Assembly: GCF_902859625.1 (NCBI RefSeq)
Contig: NZ_CADIJX010000009.1
Span: 1 to 64,000, forward strand
Direction of reading: 5' to 3'
Length of the DNA: 64,000 nucleotides
From: Achromobacter pestifer
Lineage (GTDB): Bacteria; Pseudomonadota; Gammaproteobacteria; Burkholderiales; Burkholderiaceae_B
Position 1 is the stretch's first letter; the number at the start of each line of letters is the position of its first letter. The position numbers and the translations under genes were made by a program. Positions 54,739 to 63,098 of the stretch are shown piece after piece. Below the pieces are notes generated by a model, which did not search any database, was not told where the DNA came from, and saw only the letters and a list, made by a program, of their open reading frames with translations.

Positions 54739-55240
54739 CGTAAAGCGCCTGATAGCAAGCCAGCAGCGCGGCCGCCACATACTTTTCCACCGACGACACC
54801 GACACATTCAGCCGTTTGGCAATCTCTTGATAGCCCAACCCGTCCAACTTGCAAAGCAGTAGCGCCATGCGCACCTTGGCAGGCAGCTTATGCAGAATGG
54901 TGTCGATTTCCACCAACGCCTCCAGCACGAGCGCACGAGCCTCTTCTGATGGCGATTGCGCCTCCGGCAGCAAGGCGACGGCCTCCAGGTAGGCGGCTTC
55001 GATCTTGCGGCGGCGGTACAGGTCGATAAGCAGGCCATTGGCCACCTGGGTCAGGTAGCGGCGCGACTGTTCGGGTTGCGGCGTCGTGCCTGATGCGATG
55101 ATGCGCACATAGGTGTCATGCGCCAGATCGGCGGCGTCAAATGAATTACCCAGCTTCTTGCGCAACCAGCCGCGCAGCCAGCCATGATGGTCGCCATAAA
55201 GATTTTCGATAACTTGGGCAGGAGCCCCGGGCACAGACAT
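54725..55240 (-). CDS. FecI-type ECF sigma factor
   Basis: A 171-residue iron-starvation ECF sigma factor with region 2 (LAHDTYVRIIASGTTPQPEQSRRYLTQVANGLLIDLYRRRKIEAAYLEA) and region 4 (LLLCKLDGLGYQEIAKRLNVSVSSVEKYVAAAL). I choose the ATG at 55240; an upstream TTG at 55273 gives 11 more residues. With the FecR-like and receptor genes it forms a full cell-surface signalling unit. A Fur-like box 61 bp upstream suggests iron repression. Confidence 0.94.
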   Translation of the reverse strand: MSVPGAPAQVIENLYGDHHGWLRGWLRKKLGNSFDAADLAHDTYVRIIASGTTPQPEQSRRYLTQVANGLLIDLYRRRKIEAAYLEAVALLPEAQSPSEEARALVLEALVEIDTILHKLPAKVRMALLLCKLDGLGYQEIAKRLNVSVSSVEKYVAAALLACYQALYDDAG

Positions 55241-55300
55241 GATGGGCAGGCTTGGCAATTGACGTCGAGGCAACAGGGCCGAGGCAGCGCCCGAAATAAA

Positions 55301-55315
55301 TGCGAATTATTCTTA
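55301..55315 (-). promoter_or_regulatory. Fur-box-like element upstream of the ECF sigma gene
   Basis: TGCGAATTATTCTTA matches the 7-1-7 Fur consensus (TGATAATnATTATCA) at about 10 of 14 positions. It sits in an AT-rich stretch (55290-55335) that contrasts with the GC-rich surroundings and lies about 60 bp upstream of the sigma-factor ATG. Confidence 0.55.
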
Positions 55316-55418
55316 ATATTAATTTATTCGCGATTCGTTCCGCAAGACACAACGTGTGGACCTGACTGGCGTCAATGTATTGCCTCCGTGGAGGCGCATC
55401 GCAGGGTGCATCTGAACG

Positions 55419-56027
55419 TCAGGGCCGTTTGCCCATCAACAGCGCCAGCCCGAACAACGCGCACAAGCCGCCGACAACCGCCAGCGAGAACGACGGTTCG
55501 CGCAGGTTCAACGCCATGACGGCCGACCCGACGGCCAGGACGGTGATCAACGCGCCCACCAGACGCCCACCGGTGGAGCCATAGAAAAAAGTGCGGCGCG
55601 CTGGTTCCGTCGCAGCCGGCTGCCGTTTCTGCCAAGCCTCCAGAGCGCTCTGGAATTCCCGCAGCAAGCGCTGGCGGTTAGGCAGGTCAAGCGGGCTCAC
55701 CAGCAGCGTGGGATACCCACGGCGAACCAGCTTGAGATAATCGTCGGTGCCCCAGGAGGTCAAATCCCCAAAGGCCACCGGAGGACGGCGCGAGAAGGTC
55801 AGTCCATCCGCGGTCACCCGGATTTGATTGCGGGTTGGAAAGCCCCTGAAGGCCACGATCGGCGGCGTCAACAGCCCCAGCAGGGCAAGCGCGATAGCCC
55901 ACCCGAACGGGCCGCGGTTGAACACCACCAGCATGAAGCATCCTGCGGACAGTACGAAGGCCAAGGGCACCGCAAGCTGATGCCAACGGGTGTAGACCGC
56001 AGCCTGGATGCCGTCGTTGTTGTTCAT
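55419..56027 (-). CDS. hypothetical membrane protein
   Basis: A 202-residue protein with about four predicted membrane helices: two near the N terminus (LAVPLAFVLSAGCFMLVVF, WAIALALLGLLTPPIVAF) and two near the C terminus (VGALITVLAVGSAVMALNL, LAVVGGLCALFGLALLM). Between them is a cytoplasmic PH-like segment (IRVTADGLTFSRRPPVAFGDLTSW). The ATG at 56027 has GGGAG upstream. It is not recognised beyond this layout. It is the last chromosomal gene before the tRNA-Lys fragment. Confidence 0.8.
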   Translation of the reverse strand: MNNNDGIQAAVYTRWHQLAVPLAFVLSAGCFMLVVFNRGPFGWAIALALLGLLTPPIVAFRGFPTRNQIRVTADGLTFSRRPPVAFGDLTSWGTDDYLKLVRRGYPTLLVSPLDLPNRQRLLREFQSALEAWQKRQPAATEPARRTFFYGSTGGRLVGALITVLAVGSAVMALNLREPSFSLAVVGGLCALFGLALLMGKRP

Positions 56028-56105
56028 GCCTGGGCTCCCTTGCTGGCGGCCTGGATACTCCAGGGCACATTGCCGCGGAAGACGCATTTTTACCCCAGAC
56101 AATGC

Positions 56106-56135
56106 AAAAAGCCCACCGTGACCGGTGGGCTTTTT
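56106..56135. terminator. bidirectional intrinsic terminator
   Basis: AAAAAGCCCACC (56106-56117) pairs with GGTGGGCTTTTT (56124-56135), with a 6-nt loop. The A5/T5 ends make it a two-way terminator, serving tRNA-Lys transcription from the right before the island inserted. Confidence 0.9.
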
Positions 56136-56185
56136 GAATCTTACTAGCTTGGCACTACGACTTCAGAGGTACTGCCAAAAAATTC

Positions 56186-56235
56186 TGGTGGGCTGTGAGT
56201 GGCTCGAACACTCGACCTACGGATTAAGAGTCCGT
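56186..56235 (-). tRNA. partial tRNA-Lys(CUU), 3' half only (att site remnant)
   Basis: On the minus strand this reads as positions ~27-76 of a tRNA. The anticodon arm is ACGGA-CTCTTAA-TCCGT (anticodon CTT, Lys), the T-arm is GAGTG-TTCGAGC-CACTC, and the acceptor 3' strand is ACAGCCC followed by A and an encoded CCA. The 5' half (acceptor GGGCTGT and D-arm) is absent; the sequence diverges right at the anticodon stem. This is the footprint left when a tyrosine-integrase element inserts in the 3' half of a tRNA gene. The intact copy should lie at the other end of the island. Confidence 0.88.
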
Positions 56236-56295
56236 TTTAAGGGTGTTTTGCCAGGGGCAGGCCAACATGAATATCTAGAAAAATCACGAGCTTAG

Positions 56296-56358
56296 CTTAC
56301 CGGAACTTACCGCGACATAACGCACTTTACTGCGGTCAGTGCGTTAAAAGTGCGGTCA
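56296..56358. repeat. direct and inverted repeats next to the att remnant
   Basis: CTTACCG occurs at 56296 and 56306, one helical turn apart. TAACGCACT (56318-56326) is inverted as AGTGCGTTA (56338-56346). TGCGGTCA occurs at 56331 and 56351, two turns apart. Helically phased short repeats beside an att core resemble arm-type integrase or excisionase binding sites. Confidence 0.55.
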
Positions 56359-56478
56359 ATTTCGATGGCGCCGACGCGGATTGTACGACCTACCGGAGGG
56401 TACTGATAGCCGGCCATGGCTACCCTTGCCTGTCTATACTTTTTGCTGGCATGTGCCAGTGCCCTCGCGAAAGTAAAG

Positions 56479-56778
56479 ATGGACAAACTGCTTACCTCCG
56501 ATCAACTAGCCGCCGTCCTGGGCGTGTCTGTACAGACCTTGTACAACCGGCGCACTCGCGGAGAACCGCTACCGCCCTGTGTGAAAGTGGGCAGACTGCT
56601 GCGCTATGAACAGACAGAGGTTCTTGCTTGGGTGGCATCACTGCGCGAAGCGCATCATGTCCAAGATGTGGCCCCCCCCACACCTGAGCAAACAGCTGCG
56701 CCACAGGATTCACGCCGACGTGGGAGGCCAACCAAGGCTGAACAGCTTCAACGACGGCTGCTGGCAAAGCCAGATTAG
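56479..56778 (+). CDS. AlpA/excisionase-like HTH protein with C-terminal AT-hook-like tail
   Basis: A 99-residue protein with an N-terminal MerR/HTH_17-type helix-turn-helix (MDKLLTSDQLAAVLGVSVQTLYNRRTRGEPLPPCVKVGRLLRYEQTEVLAWVASL). A Pro-rich linker leads to a basic tail RRRGRPTKAEQLQRR containing an RGRP AT-hook-like core. The ATG at 56479 fits the fold; a longer start at 56416 would add an unrelated hydrophobic stretch. It lies between the att remnant and the restriction operon, so it may be a recombination directionality factor or a regulator of hsd expression. Confidence 0.75.
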   Translation: MDKLLTSDQLAAVLGVSVQTLYNRRTRGEPLPPCVKVGRLLRYEQTEVLAWVASLREAHHVQDVAPPTPEQTAAPQDSRRRGRPTKAEQLQRRLLAKPD

Positions 56779-57023
56779 GCCAAGGCGTATATCGGCCAAA
56801 CAGCCCGCCATTTGTGGTGTTCTCTTTCAGGGAGCCCACCACATACGCCGCTCTGCACCTGATTTCGGAAAAACACCTCAAGGGCGGGCTGCATGGTCAG
56901 TCGATCATGGCACAACAAGCCTCGAGAGAGCTCGGCTCTACCTTACCGAATGTCGAAGCGTAGGTAATGCCACAGTGTGCTACTTTCCCTCGTTGCCAGT
57001 ACTACAAAATTAGTTACATACCA

Positions 57024-58586
57024 ATGATCGACGACATCAAGCGGACGTTATGGTCCGCGGCAGACAAGCTGCGCGCCAACATGGATGCGGCCGAGTACAA
57101 GCACTTGGTGCTTGGGCTGATCTTTCTGAAGTACATCTCGGATGCCTTCGCGGCACGTCAAGCCGAACTGCGTGCACGCTTCGCCGACGAGAACGATGAG
57201 TTCCACTTTCCCGGTGCTAGCGAAGAAGATCTGACCGCCGAGCTGGAAGACCGCGACTACTACACTGCGGCCAATACTTTCTGGGTGCCCGAAGCGGCTC
57301 GCTGGGACAGCCTCCGTGCCGCCGCCAAGCAGCCCGACATCGGCAAGCGCATTGATGATGCCCTGACTGCCATCGAGGCGGAGAACCCCAAGCTTAAGGG
57401 CATTTTGGATAAACGCTATGGCCGTGCCCAGCTTCCCGACGGCAAGCTGGGCGAACTCGTAGACCTGGTTTCGACCATCGGTTTCGGCAGCGACGCCAAC
57501 GCAGCCCGAGACATCTTGGGTCAGGTGTACGAATACTTCCTGGGCCAGTTCGCCAGCGCCGAAGGCAAAAAAGGCGGTCAGTTCTACACGCCTGCCAGCA
57601 TCGTCAAGACCTTGGTAGAGGTTCTAGCCCCCCACAAGGGTCAAGTGTATGACCCCTGCTGCGGCTCAGGCGGCATGTTCGTGCAGTCCGAGAAATTTAT
57701 CGAGGCGCATGGCGGCAAGATTGGCGACGTGTCCGTTTACGGGCAAGAGTCCAATCCCACTACTTGGCGCTTGGCGGCTATGAACCTCGCGATTCGAGGC
57801 ATCGACTTCAATCTTGGCAAGGAGCCGGCTGATACCTTCACCCGCAATCAGCATCCGGACCTGCGCGCCGATTTCGTCTTGGCCAACCCACCGTTCAACA
57901 TCAGCGACTGGTGGCACGGCAGTCTTGAGGGCGACGCGCGTTGGGAATACGGCGACCCGCCCCACGGTAACGCCAACTATGCCTGGCTACAGCACATGCT
58001 GTATCACCTGAAGCCCACGGGTCGCGCAGGCATTGTGCTGGCCAACGGGTCGATGAGCTCCAGCCAGAACAACGAGGGCGTCATTCGCGCTGCCATGGTT
58101 GATGCTGACATGGTGGAGGTAATGGTGGCGCTGCCCGGACAACTATTCTTCAACACCCAGATTCCGGCCTGCCTGTGGTTCTTGGCCAAGCAGAAAAAAC
58201 GCAAGGGTGAAGTGCTGTTCATTGACGCGCGCAAGCTGGGGAGAATGATTTCCCGCGTGCAGGCTGAACTGGATGACACAGCCATTGCGCGGATCGCAGA
58301 AACCGTGGCCGCGTGGCGTGGGGAAGTCGAGGATGGCGCCAGCATCACGGAGTATGAGGACGTAGCGGGGTTCTGCCGCAGCGTGTCGTTGGTCGAGATT
58401 GCCCAGCATGGGCATGTGCTGACGCCCGGGCGCTATGTGGGCGCAGCAGAGGTCGAGGACGACGATGAAGCCTTTGCCGAGAAGATGCGGAAGCTGACCG
58501 AGAAGCTGGGCGAACAGATGGCCAAAGGCGCGGAGCTGGATGCGCTAGTCCGGCAAAAGCTGGGAGGGCTGGGGTATGAGTTCTGA
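57024..58586 (+). CDS. hsdM: type I restriction-modification system methyltransferase subunit HsdM
   Basis: A 520-residue N6-adenine methyltransferase subunit. The N-terminal HsdM domain (DIKRTLWSAADKLRANMDAAEYKHLVLGLIFLKYISDAF) is followed by SAM motif I (DPCCGSGGMFVQ, about 210) and the catalytic NPPF (288-291). The ATG at 57024 is preferred over the longer frame. It forms M2S with HsdS to modify host DNA and joins HsdR for restriction. The 245 bp upstream show no other credible gene. The stop overlaps hsdS by 11 nt. Confidence 0.97.
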   Translation: MIDDIKRTLWSAADKLRANMDAAEYKHLVLGLIFLKYISDAFAARQAELRARFADENDEFHFPGASEEDLTAELEDRDYYTAANTFWVPEAARWDSLRAAAKQPDIGKRIDDALTAIEAENPKLKGILDKRYGRAQLPDGKLGELVDLVSTIGFGSDANAARDILGQVYEYFLGQFASAEGKKGGQFYTPASIVKTLVEVLAPHKGQVYDPCCGSGGMFVQSEKFIEAHGGKIGDVSVYGQESNPTTWRLAAMNLAIRGIDFNLGKEPADTFTRNQHPDLRADFVLANPPFNISDWWHGSLEGDARWEYGDPPHGNANYAWLQHMLYHLKPTGRAGIVLANGSMSSSQNNEGVIRAAMVDADMVEVMVALPGQLFFNTQIPACLWFLAKQKKRKGEVLFIDARKLGRMISRVQAELDDTAIARIAETVAAWRGEVEDGASITEYEDVAGFCRSVSLVEIAQHGHVLTPGRYVGAAEVEDDDEAFAEKMRKLTEKLGEQMAKGAELDALVRQKLGGLGYEF

Positions 58587-59880
58587 ATGGTCGATGGTTA
58601 AGCTGGGTGAGCTAGCAGATTTCCAGGAAGGTTACGTCAACCCCTCACAACGCGAACCCGACTATTTTGATGGTGATATTAAATGGTTACGCGCGACTGA
58701 CTTAAACGATGGCTTAGTTACCAACACTTCCAGGACGCTCACAGAAAAGGGGTTTAGAAGTGCGGGCAAGAGCGCTTCTCTTTTTGAGCCAGGAACCTTG
58801 GCAATTAGCAAGTCAGGAACTATTGGGCGGGTTGGACTCCTGGGTGACCGCATGTGCGGAAATCGGGCGGTAATAAACATCAAGCCAAAGAGCCATGCTA
58901 TTCCAAGATATATATTCTTTGTGCTACGCCACCTCCGTCCTGTTATTGAAACTCTGGCTGAAGGTAGCGTTCAAAAAAATCTCTATGTATCGGCACTCAG
59001 CAATTTGAGTATTCCTGCGCCAGCAAGACATATTCAGCAAGCAATCGCTAGTTGTCTTGGTGCGCTAGACGACCGCATCATGCTCCTGCGCGAAACCAAC
59101 AAAACCCTCGAACTCATCGCCCAAGCCATCTTCAAGTCCTGGTTCGTGGACTTCGACCCGGTGCACGCCAAAATGGAAGGCCGTCAGCCCGAAGGGATGG
59201 ATGAAGAAACGGCAGCGCTGTTCCCTGATTCGTTTGAAGAGTCAGGACTTGGATTAATTCCGACTCAATGGAGTGCACGCTCTTTCCACGAAATGATCCG
59301 CATCATCGGTGGGGGAACGCCGAAGACTTCCAATCCTGGTTACTGGGGAGGCCACATACCCTGGTACTCCGTCGTTGACGTGCCAAACGGTGCTGATACC
59401 TTTGTGGTGAATACGGAGAAGAAGATTACTCAAGCAGGCTTGGAGGGATCTTCAACAAAACTGCTTCCATTTGGCACAACGATCATTTCCGCACGGGGAA
59501 CGGTTGGTAAATTAGCTCTTACGGGATGTGAGATGGCAATGAATCAGTCTTGCTACGGACTGAGAGGACAAAACAACGATATTTTCTTTACCTATTTCTC
59601 TACACAACGCTTGGTCGAGCATCTTAAGCAACAAGCCCATGGTTCAGTCTTTGACACTATTACCACAGCAACATTCAAAGGCGTGAGAGTGGCCAGTCCA
59701 CCGCCGAGCATAATCGCCAGGTTTGAAACGAACGTGGAGGTTCTTATGGAACGGGTGCTCGTGAACCTTCAGACCCTGACATCGTTAGCGCAGCTTAGAG
59801 ACACCCTGCTTCCCCGCCTTATCTCCGGCCAGATCCGCCTCCCCGAAGCCCAAGAACAAGTAGAGAGCGCGTTGTCATGA
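58576..59880 (+). CDS. hsdS: type I restriction-modification specificity subunit HsdS
   Basis: A 434-residue specificity subunit with the standard two-target-recognition-domain plan. TRD1 spans about 1-150. The central conserved helix is IQQAIASCLGALDDRIMLLRETNKTLELIAQAIFKSWFVDFDPV, TRD2 about 225-385, and the second conserved helix is at the C terminus (LQTLTSLAQLRDTLLPRLISGQIRLPE). Both TRD-coding parts are clearly AT-richer than hsdM and hsdR, as expected for exchangeable domains. It determines the bipartite target sequence, which cannot be predicted here. The stop overlaps hsdR (ATGA). Confidence 0.96.
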   Translation: MSSEWSMVKLGELADFQEGYVNPSQREPDYFDGDIKWLRATDLNDGLVTNTSRTLTEKGFRSAGKSASLFEPGTLAISKSGTIGRVGLLGDRMCGNRAVINIKPKSHAIPRYIFFVLRHLRPVIETLAEGSVQKNLYVSALSNLSIPAPARHIQQAIASCLGALDDRIMLLRETNKTLELIAQAIFKSWFVDFDPVHAKMEGRQPEGMDEETAALFPDSFEESGLGLIPTQWSARSFHEMIRIIGGGTPKTSNPGYWGGHIPWYSVVDVPNGADTFVVNTEKKITQAGLEGSSTKLLPFGTTIISARGTVGKLALTGCEMAMNQSCYGLRGQNNDIFFTYFSTQRLVEHLKQQAHGSVFDTITTATFKGVRVASPPPSIIARFETNVEVLMERVLVNLQTLTSLAQLRDTLLPRLISGQIRLPEAQEQVESALS

Positions 59881-62800
59881 CCGAAGACCAACTCGAACAG
59901 GAAACCTTGGGCTGGCTTGCTGAGGTAAGCTACACGGTTCGCAGCGGTCCAGATATCGCCCACGATGGACCGGACCCGCAGCGCACTGGCTACGCACAAG
60001 TCATCCTGCCCCAGCGCCTGCGGGACGCTATCGACCGCCTGAACCCCCACATCCCCGCGTCCGCGCGTGATGATGCGTTCAAGCAAGTCGAGAACCTAGA
60101 CACCCCTGTTCAGTTGGCCGCCAACCGCCTATTCCACAAGCTGCTAACCAACGGCGTGAACGTCGAGTATCAAAAGGATGGCGAAACTCGTGGCGACTTC
60201 GTGCGCCTGGTGGATTGGGCAAACCCGCAAAACAACGAATTCTGGGCGGTCAGCCAATTCACCATCCAAGGCCCGCACCATACGCGACGCCCGGACATCA
60301 TTCTGTTCATCAACGGCTTTCCGCTAGTACTGATTGAGCTGAAGAACACCGTCAATGAGAATGCCGACATCTGGAAGGCCTACGACCAGATTCAGACATA
60401 CAAAGCACAGATTCCAGACGTCTTCGAGTACAACGAGATTCTGGTCGTCTCCGACGGTAGCGAAGCCCGCTATGGGTCGCTGTCCGCCAACGCCGAGCGC
60501 TTTATGCAATGGCGCACGATTGATGGCGTAGAGCTTGACCCATTAGGGCAGTTCAACGAACTCGAGACGCTCGTGCGCGGTCTGCTCGCACCTGCTTACT
60601 TGCTGGACTATCTGCGCTACTTCGTCCTGTTTGAGGACGACGGCGCCCTTATCAAGAAGATTGCCGGCTACCACCAGTATCACGCTGTGCGGTTGGCCAT
60701 CCAGCACGTGGTCGAGGCATCACAGCTACAGGCCGGCGCAAGTCAACGCGGCAAAGGCGGCGTAGTTTGGCACACGCAGGGAAGCGGCAAGAGCATCACC
60801 ATGACCTGCTTTGCCGCTCGCGTGATGCAAGAGCCGGCCATGCAAAACCCCACGATTGTGGTCATCACCGATCGCAATGACTTGGACGGCCAGTTGTTTG
60901 GGGTATTCAGTCTGTCGCAGGATCTGCTGCGGGAACAGCCTGTAAAGGCCGATACCCGTCAGGACCTACGCAGGTTGCTGACCAATCGTCCTTCAGGCGG
61001 CATCGTCTTCGCTACCATCCAGAAGTTCATGCCTGGAGAAGATGAGGACACCTTCCCGGTCTTGTCGGACCGCGGCAATATTGTTGTGATTGCGGACGAA
61101 GCCCACCGCACGCAGTACGGTTTCGAAGCCAAGTTCAAGACTCGCAAAAGCAAATCCTTCAGTACCAGCGAATACGGTCAGTTGGCTGCCAACGATGATC
61201 TGGGTATTGATGTAACCACCGCGCTGGCGGTCGCAGAACCCACAGTCACCTATCAGGTGGGTTACGCCCAACACCTGCGGGATGCCCTGCCCAACGCCAC
61301 CTTTGTGGCCTTCACGGGCACACCCGTCAGCAGCACCGATCGCGATACGCGCGCTGTGTTCGGCGATTACATCCATGTCTACGACATGCAGCAGGCCAAG
61401 GAAGATGGCGCCACTGTGGCCATCTACTACGAGTCGCGCCTGGCCAAGCTCAAATTAAAAGAGGCTGATCTGGCGTCTCTGGATGAAGAGGTCGACGAAC
61501 TCGCCGAAGACGAAGAAGAGCAGACTCAGGCTCGCCTGAAATCGAGATGGGCTGCCCTGGAAAAAGTCGTGGGTGCCGAACCGCGCATTGCCAGCGTGGC
61601 AGCCGACCTCGTCGAGCACTTCGAAGAGCGCAACAAAGCGCAAGATGGCAAAGCCATGGTGGTCGCGATGAGCCGCGACATCTGCGTGCACCTCTATAAC
61701 GAGATCATCAAGCTGCGTCCCGACTGGCATGACGAAGACCTCGAAAAAGGCGCTATCAAAGTCATCATGACGGGCAGCGCGAGCGACAAAGCCTTGCTGC
61801 GCCCGCACATCTACAGCGGTCAGGTCAAGAAACGGCTAGAGAAGCGCTTTAAAGACCCCAAAGACCCATTGCGGCTGGTCATCGTGCGCGACATGTGGCT
61901 GACAGGCTTTGACGCGCCGTGCGTGCACACCATGTACATCGACAAGCCCATGAAGGGCCACAACCTCATGCAGGCCATTGCCCGCGTGAACCGTGTCTTC
62001 CGGGACAAGCAGGGCGGCCTGGTGGTCGACTACATCGGCATTGGCAATGAGCTCAAGGCCGCGATGAAGGAGTACACCGCCAGCAAGGGCCGGGGCAAAC
62101 CCACGGTCGATGCGCACGAAGCCTTTGCCGTGTTGCTGGAGAAGCTCGACGTCTTGCGCGGCATGATGCACGGCTTCGACTACTCGGGCTTCAAGACTGG
62201 CGGCCACAAGATTCTGGCGGGCGCCGCAAACCACATCCTGTCGCTACGCCCGCCCGCGGGCGACAAGGACGCCAAGCTGGACGGAAAGAAGCGATTCGCC
62301 GACAACACGCTGGCCCTGAGCAAAGCTTTCTCCCTCTGCTGCACGTTGGATGAAGCCAAGGCGCTACGCGACGAAGTGGCGTTCATGCAGGCGGTCAAGG
62401 TCATACTGACCAAGCGTGACATCAGCACGCAAAAGAAAACCGACGAGCAGCGCGAAGCGGCCATCCGCCAGATCATCAATCAGGCCGTGGTCAGTGAAAG
62501 CGTGGTCGACATCTTCGACGCCGTGGGTCTGGAGAAGCCCAACATCGGCCTCTTGGATGACGAATTTCTTGCCCAGGTTCGCAACCTGCCCGAGCGCAAC
62601 CTGGCTGTCGAGCTGCTGGAGCGCCTGCTGGAAGGTGAAATCCAAAGCAAGTTTGCCAGCAACCTGGTGCAGCAAAGCAAGTTCTCCGACATGCTCGGCA
62701 ATGTCATCAAGCGCTACCAGAACCGCAGCATCGAAACGGCTCAGGTCATGGAGGAACTGGTCGACATGGCCAAGAAGTTCCGTGAAGCGACAAAGCGCGG

Positions 62801-63098
62801 GGAAGAGCTGGGGCTAACTGACGACGAGATCCGCTTCTATGATGCTCTGGCCAACAACGAGTCTGCTGTGCGCGAGTTGACCGACGAGACGTTAAAGAAA
62901 ATCGCGCACGAACTGACGGAGAACCTGCGCAAGAACATCACGGTTGACTGGTCCAAACGCGAAAGCGTGCGGGCAAGTCTTCGACTTATGGTCAAGCGCA
63001 TATTGCGCAAGTACAAATATCCGCCTGACATGGCGGATACTGCCGTTGAACTGATTCTGATGCAGGCTGAAAGGTTGGGAGAGGAATGGGTTGCTTGA
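59877..63098 (+). CDS. hsdR: type I restriction enzyme R subunit HsdR
   Basis: A 1073-residue endonuclease/translocase. The N-terminal PD-(D/E)xK nuclease has D140 (RPDIILF) and E154-x-K156 (IELKN). The SF2 motor has Walker A GSGKS (302-306), DEAH (407-410) and FTGTP (479-483), and a C-terminal helical domain contacts M2S. All catalytic residues seen are intact, so the system should be active. It is the last gene of hsdMSR and is followed by 295 bp of non-coding DNA. Confidence 0.97.
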   Translation: MTEDQLEQETLGWLAEVSYTVRSGPDIAHDGPDPQRTGYAQVILPQRLRDAIDRLNPHIPASARDDAFKQVENLDTPVQLAANRLFHKLLTNGVNVEYQKDGETRGDFVRLVDWANPQNNEFWAVSQFTIQGPHHTRRPDIILFINGFPLVLIELKNTVNENADIWKAYDQIQTYKAQIPDVFEYNEILVVSDGSEARYGSLSANAERFMQWRTIDGVELDPLGQFNELETLVRGLLAPAYLLDYLRYFVLFEDDGALIKKIAGYHQYHAVRLAIQHVVEASQLQAGASQRGKGGVVWHTQGSGKSITMTCFAARVMQEPAMQNPTIVVITDRNDLDGQLFGVFSLSQDLLREQPVKADTRQDLRRLLTNRPSGGIVFATIQKFMPGEDEDTFPVLSDRGNIVVIADEAHRTQYGFEAKFKTRKSKSFSTSEYGQLAANDDLGIDVTTALAVAEPTVTYQVGYAQHLRDALPNATFVAFTGTPVSSTDRDTRAVFGDYIHVYDMQQAKEDGATVAIYYESRLAKLKLKEADLASLDEEVDELAEDEEEQTQARLKSRWAALEKVVGAEPRIASVAADLVEHFEERNKAQDGKAMVVAMSRDICVHLYNEIIKLRPDWHDEDLEKGAIKVIMTGSASDKALLRPHIYSGQVKKRLEKRFKDPKDPLRLVIVRDMWLTGFDAPCVHTMYIDKPMKGHNLMQAIARVNRVFRDKQGGLVVDYIGIGNELKAAMKEYTASKGRGKPTVDAHEAFAVLLEKLDVLRGMMHGFDYSGFKTGGHKILAGAANHILSLRPPAGDKDAKLDGKKRFADNTLALSKAFSLCCTLDEAKALRDEVAFMQAVKVILTKRDISTQKKTDEQREAAIRQIINQAVVSESVVDIFDAVGLEKPNIGLLDDEFLAQVRNLPERNLAVELLERLLEGEIQSKFASNLVQQSKFSDMLGNVIKRYQNRSIETAQVMEELVDMAKKFREATKRGEELGLTDDEIRFYDALANNESAVRELTDETLKKIAHELTENLRKNITVDWSKRESVRASLRLMVKRILRKYKYPPDMADTAVELILMQAERLGEEWVA

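Larger units (their letters stand above)
56028..56478. other. non-coding junction: terminator, tRNA-Lys fragment and repeat-rich DNA
   Basis: This 450-bp stretch has no credible gene. From left to right it holds a bidirectional terminator (56106-56135), the 3' half of tRNA-Lys (56186-56235) and a set of short direct and inverted repeats (56296-56358). It forms the junction between chromosome and island. Confidence 0.75.

Noticed and set aside
56606..57013. Frame between the HTH gene and hsdM
   Set aside because: Overlaps the HTH gene in another frame and shows no domain; the gap is better read as hsd regulatory DNA.
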